In this document: positions 1 to 6,842 of the stretch, in pieces
Layout of the letters: every line of letters starts with the position of its first letter
Numbering within the stretch: the stretch's first letter is position 1
DNA from: Paracoccus sediminicola
GTDB lineage: Bacteria; Pseudomonadota; Alphaproteobacteria; Rhodobacterales; Rhodobacteraceae
Direction: 5' to 3'
NCBI RefSeq assembly: GCF_027912835.1
Contig: NZ_CP115774.1
Span: 1 to 16,817, forward strand
DNA: 16,817 bases
Notes under the pieces: generated by a model
Database searches by the model: none
Told to the model about the DNA's origin: nothing
What the model saw: only the letters and a program-made list of their open reading frames with translations
Position numbers and translations under genes: made by a program

Positions 1-54
1 TTGGTGTGTAGAATGACGAATTCTAGTGTGTGAAATGACGAGGCCTGGCGAAAG

Positions 55-63
55 TTATCCACA
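55..63 (+). promoter_or_regulatory. DnaA box
   Basis: TTATCCACA matches the consensus DnaA box exactly. It sits in the widest gap of the iteron array, between the second and third copies. Iteron plasmids commonly need host DnaA at such a box to open the origin. The match is seen in the sequence; use by DnaA is inferred. Confidence 0.75.
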
Positions 64-91
64 GGTAGCTTGGTGTGTGAAATGACGAATC

Positions 92-121
92 TTGACGAAC
101 GGTGTGTGAAATGACGATAGT
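92..121 (+). promoter_or_regulatory. Possible promoter of the replication initiator gene
   Basis: TTGACG at 92-97 resembles a -35 box, and GATAGT at 116-121 is a weak -10 box after an 18-bp spacer. The iteron at 101-117 fills the spacer, so Rep bound there would block RNA polymerase. This fits autoregulation but rests on weak box matches. Confidence 0.35.
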
Positions 122-173
122 GTCCTATGGTGTGTGAAATGACGAACCAAGACTTGGTCCGGTGGTGTGTGGA

Positions 174-1202
174 ATGACGAATTCACGCTCTCCGCTGCTG
201 CCTGATCGTCATCCGCAGAAAGACCTGTTCGTCTGTGACATCGTGGATGCCGTGCCGAAGGGTGACATGGCTTCGATGGAACACCCCGTTTTCACCCTAT
301 CGACCAAGCCGGACATGAAGCCACGGCGCTACCAGAACGGCGAGAACTTTATCGAAGTGTCGCCATCACGTTATGGGCTGGCCACCGTGCATGACCGCGA
401 CGTGCTGATCTACTGTATCAGCCAGTGTATGGCCGCGCTTAATGAAGGGCGATCGGTGAGTCGCACCCTGCGGTTCAAGGCCCACGATTTGCTGGTGGCC
501 ACGAACCGGCGCACGTCCGGTGAAGGCTACAAGCTGCTTAAAGACGCGCTGAGACGGCTACAGGGGACGCAAATCGAGACAAACATCCGCCAAGGCGGCA
601 AGGAATATTTCCGCGTCTTTGGTCTGATTGAGGCGGCCGAGATCGTGCGGGAGACGCGCGACGGCCGGATGCAGGATGTCGAGATCACGCTCTCGGACTG
701 GGTGTTCGATGCGATCGAAAACAATCATGTCCTCACCCTGAACAAGGAATACTTCCTCCTTCGCAAGCCACTCGAACGGCGGCTGTACGAGTTGGCGCGC
801 AAGCATTGCGGGGCGCAACCGAAGTGGAAATGCGGGATCGAGTTGCTGCGCGACAAGTGTGGTTCGGGCTCAACCACGAAGGAGTTCCGCCGTTTGCTCT
901 CAAAGATTATTGAAGATGACGCGGTGCACCATCACCTCCCCGACTATGTGATGAGTATTGAAGGCAACAATGTTGTCTTTCTCCCGAAGGAGGGCGAAGC
1001 GGTGATCGCCCTGCCCTTCCAGGCTTTGCGATTCAACAAGGCCGATACGCATGATGAGGCGCGACGGCTCGCGCCTGGCTGGGATATCTACGTGCTAGAA
1101 AGCGAGTGGCGGTCATGGGTGCATGACAAGGCCATCGACGTGAAGGATGCGGATAAGCACTTCCTCGCCTTCTGCAAGAAGCGCGGCGCTTATCGCAACT
1201 AA
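174..1202 (+). CDS. Plasmid replication initiator, RPA family (342 aa)
   Basis: This protein should bind the iterons and open the origin. Its N-terminal part (LLPDRHPQKDLFVCDI, then GDMASMEHPVFTLSTKPD, then GLATVHDRDVLIYCISQ) is the typical signature of the 'replication initiator protein A' family found on alphaproteobacterial plasmids. I recognise it from memory of that family. The length is normal. The chosen start is ATG 174, inside the sixth iteron, because the conserved PDRHPQ block starts soon after. GTG 162 is possible, while ATG 267 would remove conserved residues. No strong Shine-Dalgarno sequence precedes it. A palindromic repeat follows four bases after the stop, then parA. Confidence 0.88.
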   Translation: MTNSRSPLLPDRHPQKDLFVCDIVDAVPKGDMASMEHPVFTLSTKPDMKPRRYQNGENFIEVSPSRYGLATVHDRDVLIYCISQCMAALNEGRSVSRTLRFKAHDLLVATNRRTSGEGYKLLKDALRRLQGTQIETNIRQGGKEYFRVFGLIEAAEIVRETRDGRMQDVEITLSDWVFDAIENNHVLTLNKEYFLLRKPLERRLYELARKHCGAQPKWKCGIELLRDKCGSGSTTKEFRRLLSKIIEDDAVHHHLPDYVMSIEGNNVVFLPKEGEAVIALPFQALRFNKADTHDEARRLAPGWDIYVLESEWRSWVHDKAIDVKDADKHFLAFCKKRGAYRN

Positions 1203-1205
1203 AAG

Positions 1206-1223
1206 CACAAATGTGGGTTTGTG
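1206..1223. repeat. 18-bp palindromic element, copy A (rep-parA gap)
   Basis: CACAAATGTGGGTTTGTG has outer arms CACAAA and TTTGTG around TGTGGG. It is preceded by AAAAG and starts four bases after the initiator stop codon. Identical copies lie at 2172-2189 and 3571-3588, and a 15-bp match lies inside parA. Its place just before the partition genes suggests an operator or a partition site bound by the ribbon-helix-helix protein. The repetition is seen; the binding is inferred. Confidence 0.8.
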
Positions 1224-1260
1224 GCTTTACGCGTTCCCACTAATGTGGTGGAGTTGACTC

Positions 1261-1932
1261 ATGATCATATCGTTCCTGAACCAAAAAGGCGGCGTGGGCA
1301 AAACCACCCTCTCGGTGAATGTGGCGGGCTGCTTGGCACGCCAGGGCCATCGGGTATTGCTGATCGACGCGGACAAACAGGGCTCGGCCACCACCTGGGC
1401 GAGCCTGCGCGAAGATGCACCCTTCCAGGTCGTCAGCATGGCGCGGGCCAACATGGCGCGGGATGCGCTCAAGCTGTCTTATGACTACGACCACACGGTG
1501 ATTGATGGGCCGCCGCATGCGGAAGAGATCGCCCGGTCGTGTATCGCGGCGTCCGACTTCGTCGCTCTGCCGATCGAGCCCTCCGGGCTTTCAACCTGGG
1601 CCTCAGATCTGACGGTCCGGCAGGTGACGGAGGCGCTGGAATTTAAACCCCACATAAAATGTGGGTTTGTGGTGTCCCGCAAAATAGGGAAAACGGTGAT
1701 CGGCCGAGATATTCGCAACATGGCGGCCGAGGCAGGCTTGCCGATCTTGGAAAGCGAGATCGAGCAGCGGGTCGCCTTCGCGGAAGGCATGACCATGGGG
1801 CAAACGATTTTCGAGTGGGCAGGCGATAGCCATGCCGCCCGCGAGATCGAACAACTAACGAAAGAGATTGAAGGATATGTCGAAGAAGACGTTTTCAACG
1901 GCTCCGAAGCCGAAACAGCAGCCAACGGATGA
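1261..1932 (+). CDS. parA: ParA-type partition ATPase (223 aa)
   Basis: This is a small Walker-type ParA/MinD ATPase that moves plasmid copies apart before division. The deviant Walker A motif KGGVGKTT is at residues 9-16, the A' segment LLIDADKQGSA at 33-43, and Walker B TVIDGPP at 79-85. There is no N-terminal DNA-binding extension, so it is the short ParF/ParA type that normally works with a ribbon-helix-helix partner. Such a gene overlaps its 3' end. ATG 1261 lies eight residues before the P-loop, as usual for this class. Within the gene, 1649-1671 carries a partial copy of the plasmid's repeated palindrome, encoding part of PHIKCGF. Confidence 0.92.
   Translation: MIISFLNQKGGVGKTTLSVNVAGCLARQGHRVLLIDADKQGSATTWASLREDAPFQVVSMARANMARDALKLSYDYDHTVIDGPPHAEEIARSCIAASDFVALPIEPSGLSTWASDLTVRQVTEALEFKPHIKCGFVVSRKIGKTVIGRDIRNMAAEAGLPILESEIEQRVAFAEGMTMGQTIFEWAGDSHAAREIEQLTKEIEGYVEEDVFNGSEAETAANG
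1649..1671. repeat. Palindromic element, copy B, inside parA
   Basis: CCCACAT (1649-1655) and ATGTGGG (1659-1665) form a perfect 7-bp inverted repeat with an AAA loop. The segment 1657-1671 (AAATGTGGGTTTGTG) is identical to the 3' part of the three intergenic copies. Fifteen matching bases inside a coding sequence suggest selection for a protein-binding site, perhaps a parS-like or regulatory site. It could also be chance drift from a recombination event. Confidence 0.6.
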
Positions 1933-2164
1933 CCAAATTCTCGCGTTTGAGCGCGGCGGGGCAGGACACGATACAAGGCGGGCAGCGAAGCCCGTCCCGG
2001 ATGAGCCGACCAAGCGTCTGAGTCTGGACCTTCCGGCCAGCTTGCACACGCGTTTCAAAACGGCGTGTAGCGCGACGAACCGGAAGATGGTTGGAGAGCT
2101 GCAAGCCTTCATCGAGAAGCGCACGCAAGAGCTCGAAGATGAAGCAGGCATAGCCCGCCAATGA
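1877..2164 (+). CDS. Ribbon-helix-helix partition partner (ParB/ParG-like, 95 aa)
   Basis: This small basic protein is the likely DNA-binding partner of ParA. Residues 45-83 (TKRLSLDLPASLHTRFKTAC, then a second helix ending in AFIEKR) have the ribbon-helix-helix pattern: an alternating beta strand, then two helices. Residues 1-44 are polar, low in complexity and probably disordered, like the flexible tail of ParG-type proteins that stimulates ParA. It overlaps parA by 56 bases in another frame, so the two are translationally coupled. The start is ATG 1877 with GAAGGA just upstream; TTG 1868 would add three residues. It probably binds the repeated palindromes and represses its operon. The family assignment is by pattern, not by a close known homologue. 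Confidence 0.78.
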   Translation: MSKKTFSTAPKPKQQPTDDQILAFERGGAGHDTRRAAKPVPDEPTKRLSLDLPASLHTRFKTACSATNRKMVGELQAFIEKRTQELEDEAGIARQ

Positions 2165-2171
2165 ACAAAAG

Positions 2172-2189
2172 CACAAATGTGGGTTTGTG
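2172..2189. repeat. 18-bp palindromic element, copy C (before the dprA-like gene)
   Basis: This is an exact repeat of CACAAATGTGGGTTTGTG, again preceded by AAAAG, eight bases after the stop of the partition partner. An extra half-site TTTGTG is at 2211-2216. Together with copy D it brackets the DprA-like/phosphoribosyltransferase pair in direct orientation. Confidence 0.8.
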
Positions 2190-2197
2190 AATATTAT

Positions 2198-2225
2198 TGT
2201 GCAAGGCAAATTTGTGTTGTAAAAA
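2198..2225 (+). promoter_or_regulatory. Possible promoter of the DprA-like gene
   Basis: TTGTGC at 2198-2203 and TAAAAA at 2220-2225, separated by 16 bp, are a weak -35/-10 pair. They lie between palindrome copy C and the gene start. If real, a protein bound at copy C would sit right against the -35 box. Confidence 0.25.
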
Positions 2226-2270
2226 CAATGGGGAGGGCGGTGAGTTAAGCGAGATCACCGCAAATCGATA

Positions 2271-2957
2271 ATGCACGCAGAGCTGAGAACGAGAGAAGCC
2301 CTTGGGCCGTTAGGTCCGGTCGAAGAGAAAAATGCCCCGGACGTGTTGTACACGGCGGGGGATACGTCGCTTCTGACCGAAGGCTCGCGCGTGGCGATTG
2401 TCGGCTCCCGCAAAGCAACCCCGGACGGCATCAAGCGTGCGAAGGCAGTCACACGGGCTTTGGTTCAGCAAGGCATCATCGTGGTGAGCGGCCTGGCCGA
2501 AGGGATCGACGCGGTGGCGCACCGCACGGCTATTGAAGAGGGTGGGCGCACCATTGCCGTGCTCGGCACGCCGCTCTCAAAAGCATATCCGGCCAAGAAC
2601 GCGGGCCTTCTCGAAGAGATCAAGCGCGACCACCTGGCGATTTCACAGTTTCCGGAAGGTTATCCAGGCCGGGGTGAGAACTTTCCGCGCCGCAACCGGA
2701 CGATGGCGCTCATCTGCGATGCGACGATCGTGATCGAGGCGAGCGAGAAGAGCGGAACGCGCCACCAGGGTTGGGAAGCGATCCGGCTCGGCCGCGACCT
2801 CTACCTTCTTGAGAATGTTGCCACCAATCCGAACCTGACCTGGCCGAAGCAACTCATCGAGTACGGTGCACAAATCCTGCGCCGCGAAGACCTACCGGAT
2901 ATCCTGCTCGATATCCCGAACTACACAGCCGGGGGTGTGCGTGCCTTTGAGCTATGA
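2271..2957 (+). CDS. DprA/Smf-like SLOG-fold protein (228 aa)
   Basis: This is a Rossmann-like DprA/Smf domain protein. It shows AIVGSRKATPDG (42-53), SGLAEGIDAVAH (73-84), AVLGTPLSKAYP (96-107) and ENFPRRNR (136-143). In competence DprA these bind single-stranded DNA and load RecA. Here the segment after the FPRRNR motif reads SGTRHQGWEA (161-170) instead of the usual SGSLITA type, and there is no C-terminal winged helix, so it looks like a divergent accessory branch. Its stop overlaps the phosphoribosyltransferase gene, so the pair is coupled. ATG 2271 is the only good start, without a clear Shine-Dalgarno sequence. A nucleotide-sensing or defence role is inferred from the SLOG superfamily, not shown. 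Confidence 0.85.
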   Translation: MHAELRTREALGPLGPVEEKNAPDVLYTAGDTSLLTEGSRVAIVGSRKATPDGIKRAKAVTRALVQQGIIVVSGLAEGIDAVAHRTAIEEGGRTIAVLGTPLSKAYPAKNAGLLEEIKRDHLAISQFPEGYPGRGENFPRRNRTMALICDATIVIEASEKSGTRHQGWEAIRLGRDLYLLENVATNPNLTWPKQLIEYGAQILRREDLPDILLDIPNYTAGGVRAFEL

Positions 2958-3567
2958 GTACGGCACATTCGCCAACTACTCCCCACGCGGCAGCTCGGAA
3001 CTAGCGGTAAAGTCACGAAAGGCATGCGGTGCGATAAAGGCGGGCAGGGTCGATGTTATCGGCTCGGCCGTCCCGCACCTCCAAGACGCCAAGGCAGACA
3101 TCCTGCGCCCATTCCTCGGTCCTGATGTGACCCTTGTGCCGGTGCCACGCTCTGCACCGCTTCCTGAGGGCGCTCTTTGGCCTGCGAAGGTCATCTGTGA
3201 CGTGCTCCACGGGCAGGGTTTCGGCCAGGAAGTACAACCCTACCTGAGAAGAACTAGGGCCGTACCACGCTCATCAAACTCACTGGCGGCGGAGAGGCCA
3301 CTCGTGCCGGTGCATATGGAGAGTATCGAGGCTGAACGGCCGTTTTTCGTTCCTGACAAGATCACGATCGTGGATGATGTGCTGACCATGGGCCGGACGA
3401 GCTTTGCATGCGCAGAGCTCCTGCGCGAAGTTTGTCCAAACACGGAAATCCGCATCTTCGCGATGATCCGCACACAGGGCCTTCAAAACGACATCGAGAA
3501 GATCGTCGATCCGGCCACAGGGATCATTGTGGGCTATCCATCCGGCAAGACACATCGCGACCCGTAA
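2941..3567 (+). CDS. ComF-like phosphoribosyltransferase (about 208 aa)
   Basis: The type I phosphoribosyltransferase signature ITIVDDVLTMGRTS is at about residues 141-154. VPVPRS (67-71) marks an earlier strand of the fold. Competence ComF proteins have an N-terminal cysteine zinc finger; none is seen here. I take GTG 2941 as start, with GGGGG at 2931-2935 as ribosome site; TTG 2947 is nearly as good, and the open frame extends upstream to 2866. The gene overlaps the DprA-like gene by 17 bases, so the two products probably act together. The substrate is unknown. It may add or remove a ribose-phosphate on a nucleotide or base that the SLOG partner makes or senses. Palindrome copy D follows the stop by three bases. 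Confidence 0.75.
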   Translation: MPLSYEYGTFANYSPRGSSELAVKSRKACGAIKAGRVDVIGSAVPHLQDAKADILRPFLGPDVTLVPVPRSAPLPEGALWPAKVICDVLHGQGFGQEVQPYLRRTRAVPRSSNSLAAERPLVPVHMESIEAERPFFVPDKITIVDDVLTMGRTSFACAELLREVCPNTEIRIFAMIRTQGLQNDIEKIVDPATGIIVGYPSGKTHRDP

Positions 3568-3570
3568 ATG

Positions 3571-3588
3571 CACAAATGTGGGTTTGTG
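3571..3588. repeat. 18-bp palindromic element, copy D (after the phosphoribosyltransferase)
   Basis: This is the third exact copy of CACAAATGTGGGTTTGTG. Here the dyad extends to TGCACAAA and TTTGTGCA (3569-3590), the best symmetry of all copies. It lies between the phosphoribosyltransferase stop and the restriction-methylase gene, so it may regulate the latter or close off the maintenance block. Confidence 0.8.
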
Positions 3589-3657
3589 CAAAATTTCCCG
3601 TTTTCACCGGGTTCGAATATGGAACGCTTTACAAGTAATAATTGAGGGAACAAATAA

Positions 3658-6600
3658 TTGAACATACAAGGTTTTCTGACAGAGGTTTCCTCGATTTACC
3701 AAACCGGCGCGGCAACGGAACACTCGTACCGTAGCGCACTCCAAAACCTTCTGTCATCGGTTGCCGAGGATATTACGGCCCTGAATGAACCAAAGCGGGT
3801 GAAGTGCGGCGCGCCTGATTTCATCGTTTCACAGGGCGATATCGTCATCGGCCATGTTGAGGCCAAAGATATTGATATCGGGATTCGCGGTCTGAAAGGG
3901 AGCAACAAGGACCAGCAAGAACGCTATCGGGCCGCTCTGCCGAACCTCATCTACACCAACTGCCTTGAATGGGATTTCTACAGGGACAGCGAGCTTATCG
4001 CGTCTGTGCGGATTGCCGATTTTGTCATGGGTGTGCAGCCGCGCCCGCAAGAGTTTGACGCCCTCGAAAACCTGCTGCGCGATTTCATCGCCCAGAGGCC
4101 CCAGACCATCACCAGCCCGCGCGAGCTGGCCGAGCGCATGGCAGGTAAGGCCAATCTGATTAAGGACGTGTTGTTCCGCACCTTGGCCGAGGACAAGGAC
4201 GTTCAGACCGAACTTTCTGCCCAGTACAACGCCTTCAAGGAAAACCTCATCCACGATATCACGGCGAACGATTTCGCGGATATCTACGCCGAAACCATCG
4301 CCTACGGCTTGTTTGCCGCCCGCCTGCACGACACGACACTGGATACGTTCAGCCGCCAAGAGGCGCTTGAGCTTCTGCCGAAGTCCAACCCGTTCCTGCG
4401 AAGCCTGTTCACCTACGTTGCGGGCTATGACCTCGACGACCGCATCGCGTGGATTATCGACGACCTTGCCCGCGTGTTCCGCGCCTGTGACGTGGCCAAG
4501 CTCATGGAAGGGTTCGGCAAGCTGACAGGCCAAAGAGACCCCTTCCTGCACTTCTACGAAACGTTCCTTGCCGCCTATAACCCTGCCAAGCGCAAGGCCC
4601 GTGGTGTCTGGTACACGCCCGAACCTGTGGTGAATTTCATTGTTCGCGCAGTCGATGAAGTGTTGCAGACCGAGTTTGGCCTAGCGGACGGGCTGGCCGA
4701 CACGTCCAAGGTGGTTATCGACTGGGAAACGGGTGAAATCGGTAAAAGGGGTAAGCCCGTCACCATCAAGAAAGAGGTTCACCGCGTCCAAATCCTCGAC
4801 CCCGCGACAGGGACAGGCACCTTCCTTGCGGAAGTCATCAAGCAGATTGCCCCGCGTGTTCAGGGCATCGCCCCCGCCATGTGGTCGAAGTACATCGAGG
4901 ACGACCTTATCCCACGCTTGCACGGATTCGAGCTGCTCATGGCGTCCTATGCCATGTCCCACATGAAGCTCGACATGATACTGACCGAGCTGGGCTATAA
5001 GCCCGCGAAGGCACCGCCACGCCTGTCAGTTTACCTGACTAACAGCCTTGAGGAAGGCGAGCCAGCCAACCAGACCTTGCCCTTCACGCAATGGCTCAGC
5101 CGCGAGGCCAAGGGCGCAAACACCATCAAGCGCGACATGCCCATCATGTGCGTTGTCGGGAACCCACCCTACAGCATTATGTCTGGAAACCTGACAGCAG
5201 AACAGGTTTCACTAGTAGATGCGTATCGCTCGGTTGATGGTGTGCCCATAAAAGAGAAGGGCATGCTTCAATTCGAGAAGAACATAAACAACGATTACAT
5301 AAAATTCCTTTCACTGTCAGAACGTCTAATATCATCTAACGGATTTGGTGTTTTGGGGTTCATCACAAGCCACGGATACCTCAAAAGTAGCTCATTTCGA
5401 GGTTTGCGAGCGCATCTTCTCGAAACCTTCCATGATGTGAGAGTCATCGACCTTCATGGCAACAGCGAGATACGAGAGGTTTCCCCAACAGGTGGGATAG
5501 ATCAAAATGTTTTTGATATTAAACAAGGTGTTGCCATCATAATTGCCGTTCGCAGGCCAGGCCAAAAAAAGAAAAAAGACAAGGGCAAAGCATATTTTTC
5601 TGAGCTATGGGGAACACGGAAAAGTAAGTATAAGTCCCTTGAGGAAGCTAGTGTCACAGACATTGAGTGGACAGACTGCAAGGCAATTGCCCCAAACTAT
5701 ACATTTCATCCGTCGGGTCCAGCTTTCGACGAATACAGACAACAATATCCAAGCCTTGCGGAGTGGTTCCCGCTCTATTCTTCGGGGGTTATTACTGCCC
5801 GCGATGGGTTCAGCATATCGGAAGACCCCGCTCAGCTAGTAAAGCGGGCGAAAAAGTTTTCTGGAAACCCTGACCTAAGCAACAGTGAACTCTGTATAAG
5901 GCTCAATATTAAGGAGAAGAAGGGATGGGACATTTCTAAAGCAAGAAGGAACTTGGCGGCAGAAAGCGACCTAAATTCCCTCATCGAAGATATCAGCTAT
6001 AGACCATTTGATGAGCGTAAAATTATTTACCATGATAGCGTGGTATGGACTACAGCCCGCTCAACGATGCGCCATATGCTGACAGACAACAATATCGCCC
6101 TAGTGTCAGCACGAAGCGAAAAGTCGGGAACTTGCAGTCATTTCTTTGTCAGTGACAAACTTGTGGAAACGAAGTGCGGTGAACGAACCACACAGAGCGC
6201 AGTATTCCCTTTGTTCCTCTACCCTGATGAGCAGGACTTAGACAAAACCCGCCGCGCGAATTTTAACGACAAGCTATGGCGCAAGCTCAAGAAATTGGCC
6301 AAGCACCCTGAGCATGGCGTACCCGATGAAATGAAGGCGTTCGATTACATCTATGGTGCTTTGCACTGCCCCGCCTACCGTGCCACTTTCGCGGATTTTC
6401 TGAAAATAGACTTCCCGCGCATCCCGTGGCCGACCACGCCAGACGAGTTTTGGACCGTCGCGGAGGCGGGCGGGCAGCTTCGCAGACTGCACCTGATGGA
6501 GCCTGCTGCCATTGGCGATGCGCCTTACCCCTTCACGGGCGAGGGTGACAATGTGGTGGACAAGGCGCGCTTTGAGGGGGGCAAGGTCTGGGTCAACAAA

Positions 6601-6810
6601 ACCCAGCACTTCGACAACGCCCCCGAAGTGTCATGGGATTTCTACATCGGCGGCTATCAACCCGCGCAGAAGTGGTTGAAAGATCGCAAGGGCCGTGCGC
6701 TGAGCTTCGAGGACGTGAAGCACTATCAGCGCATTCTAAAAATTCTGTCCGAGACCGACAGGATTATGCAGACCATCACGATGGACCTGGGAGCGACTGA
6801 TGGCCCGTGA
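3658..6810 (+). CDS. Single-chain restriction endonuclease-methyltransferase (type IIG/ISP-like, 1050 aa)
   Basis: One polypeptide appears to combine cleavage and adenine methylation. Near the N terminus, PD at 53-54 and EAK at 68-70 fit a PD-(D/E)xK nuclease. A long helical region leads to GVWYTPEPVV (316-325), the methylase entry motif. DPATGTGTF (381-389) is SAM-binding motif I, and NPPY (502-505) is the catalytic motif IV of N6-adenine methylases. The rest should contain the target-recognition domain. There is no helicase, unlike full type ISP enzymes such as LlaGI (about 1,570 aa). The start is TTG 3658, with GAGGGA at 3644-3649. From about 5180 to 6240 the DNA is clearly AT-richer than both sides, suggesting exchange of the specificity region. 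No separate antitoxin-like methylase is seen. Confidence 0.87.
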   Translation: MNIQGFLTEVSSIYQTGAATEHSYRSALQNLLSSVAEDITALNEPKRVKCGAPDFIVSQGDIVIGHVEAKDIDIGIRGLKGSNKDQQERYRAALPNLIYTNCLEWDFYRDSELIASVRIADFVMGVQPRPQEFDALENLLRDFIAQRPQTITSPRELAERMAGKANLIKDVLFRTLAEDKDVQTELSAQYNAFKENLIHDITANDFADIYAETIAYGLFAARLHDTTLDTFSRQEALELLPKSNPFLRSLFTYVAGYDLDDRIAWIIDDLARVFRACDVAKLMEGFGKLTGQRDPFLHFYETFLAAYNPAKRKARGVWYTPEPVVNFIVRAVDEVLQTEFGLADGLADTSKVVIDWETGEIGKRGKPVTIKKEVHRVQILDPATGTGTFLAEVIKQIAPRVQGIAPAMWSKYIEDDLIPRLHGFELLMASYAMSHMKLDMILTELGYKPAKAPPRLSVYLTNSLEEGEPANQTLPFTQWLSREAKGANTIKRDMPIMCVVGNPPYSIMSGNLTAEQVSLVDAYRSVDGVPIKEKGMLQFEKNINNDYIKFLSLSERLISSNGFGVLGFITSHGYLKSSSFRGLRAHLLETFHDVRVIDLHGNSEIREVSPTGGIDQNVFDIKQGVAIIIAVRRPGQKKKKDKGKAYFSELWGTRKSKYKSLEEASVTDIEWTDCKAIAPNYTFHPSGPAFDEYRQQYPSLAEWFPLYSSGVITARDGFSISEDPAQLVKRAKKFSGNPDLSNSELCIRLNIKEKKGWDISKARRNLAAESDLNSLIEDISYRPFDERKIIYHDSVVWTTARSTMRHMLTDNNIALVSARSEKSGTCSHFFVSDKLVETKCGERTTQSAVFPLFLYPDEQDLDKTRRANFNDKLWRKLKKLAKHPEHGVPDEMKAFDYIYGALHCPAYRATFADFLKIDFPRIPWPTTPDEFWTVAEAGGQLRRLHLMEPAAIGDAPYPFTGEGDNVVDKARFEGGKVWVNKTQHFDNAPEVSWDFYIGGYQPAQKWLKDRKGRALSFEDVKHYQRILKILSETDRIMQTITMDLGATDGP

Positions 6811-6842
6811 TTATAATTACTCCTCAGGTGTTGAGGGGTAAA

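Larger units (their letters stand above)
1..180. repeat. Iteron array of the replication origin (oriV)
   Basis: Six copies of a 17-bp iteron, consensus GGTGTGTGAAATGACGA, all in the same orientation, lie at 3-19, 25-41, 72-88, 101-117, 129-145 and 164-180. A seventh is at 16798-16814 at the other end of the window. Copies 1 and 6 carry single changes (TAGAATGACGA, TGGAATGACGA). Distances between starts are 22, 47, 29, 28 and 35 bp, and 22 bp across the circular junction. Iterons next to an initiator gene are the usual binding sites for a plasmid Rep protein. The last copy contains the initiator's start codon, which suggests that Rep represses its own synthesis. Confidence 0.9.

Noticed and set aside
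1..180. The repeats as a CRISPR array
   Set aside because: Units are only 17 bp, spacing is irregular and short, there are no cas genes, and an initiator gene follows. Iterons explain them.
1206..1223. The repeated palindrome as a transcription terminator
   Set aside because: The arms CACAAA/TTTGTG are AT-rich and short with no T-run. Exact conservation, including a copy inside parA, fits a protein-binding site better.
2271..3567. The DprA-like/ComF-like pair as natural-competence genes
   Set aside because: No other competence genes are present, the DprA-like protein lacks the C-terminal domain and differs in its motif, and the ComF-like protein lacks the zinc finger.
3658..6810. Frameshift or pseudogene in the restriction-methylase because of its composition change
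   Set aside because: The frame is open throughout, and nuclease and methylase motifs are intact on the 5' side of the change.
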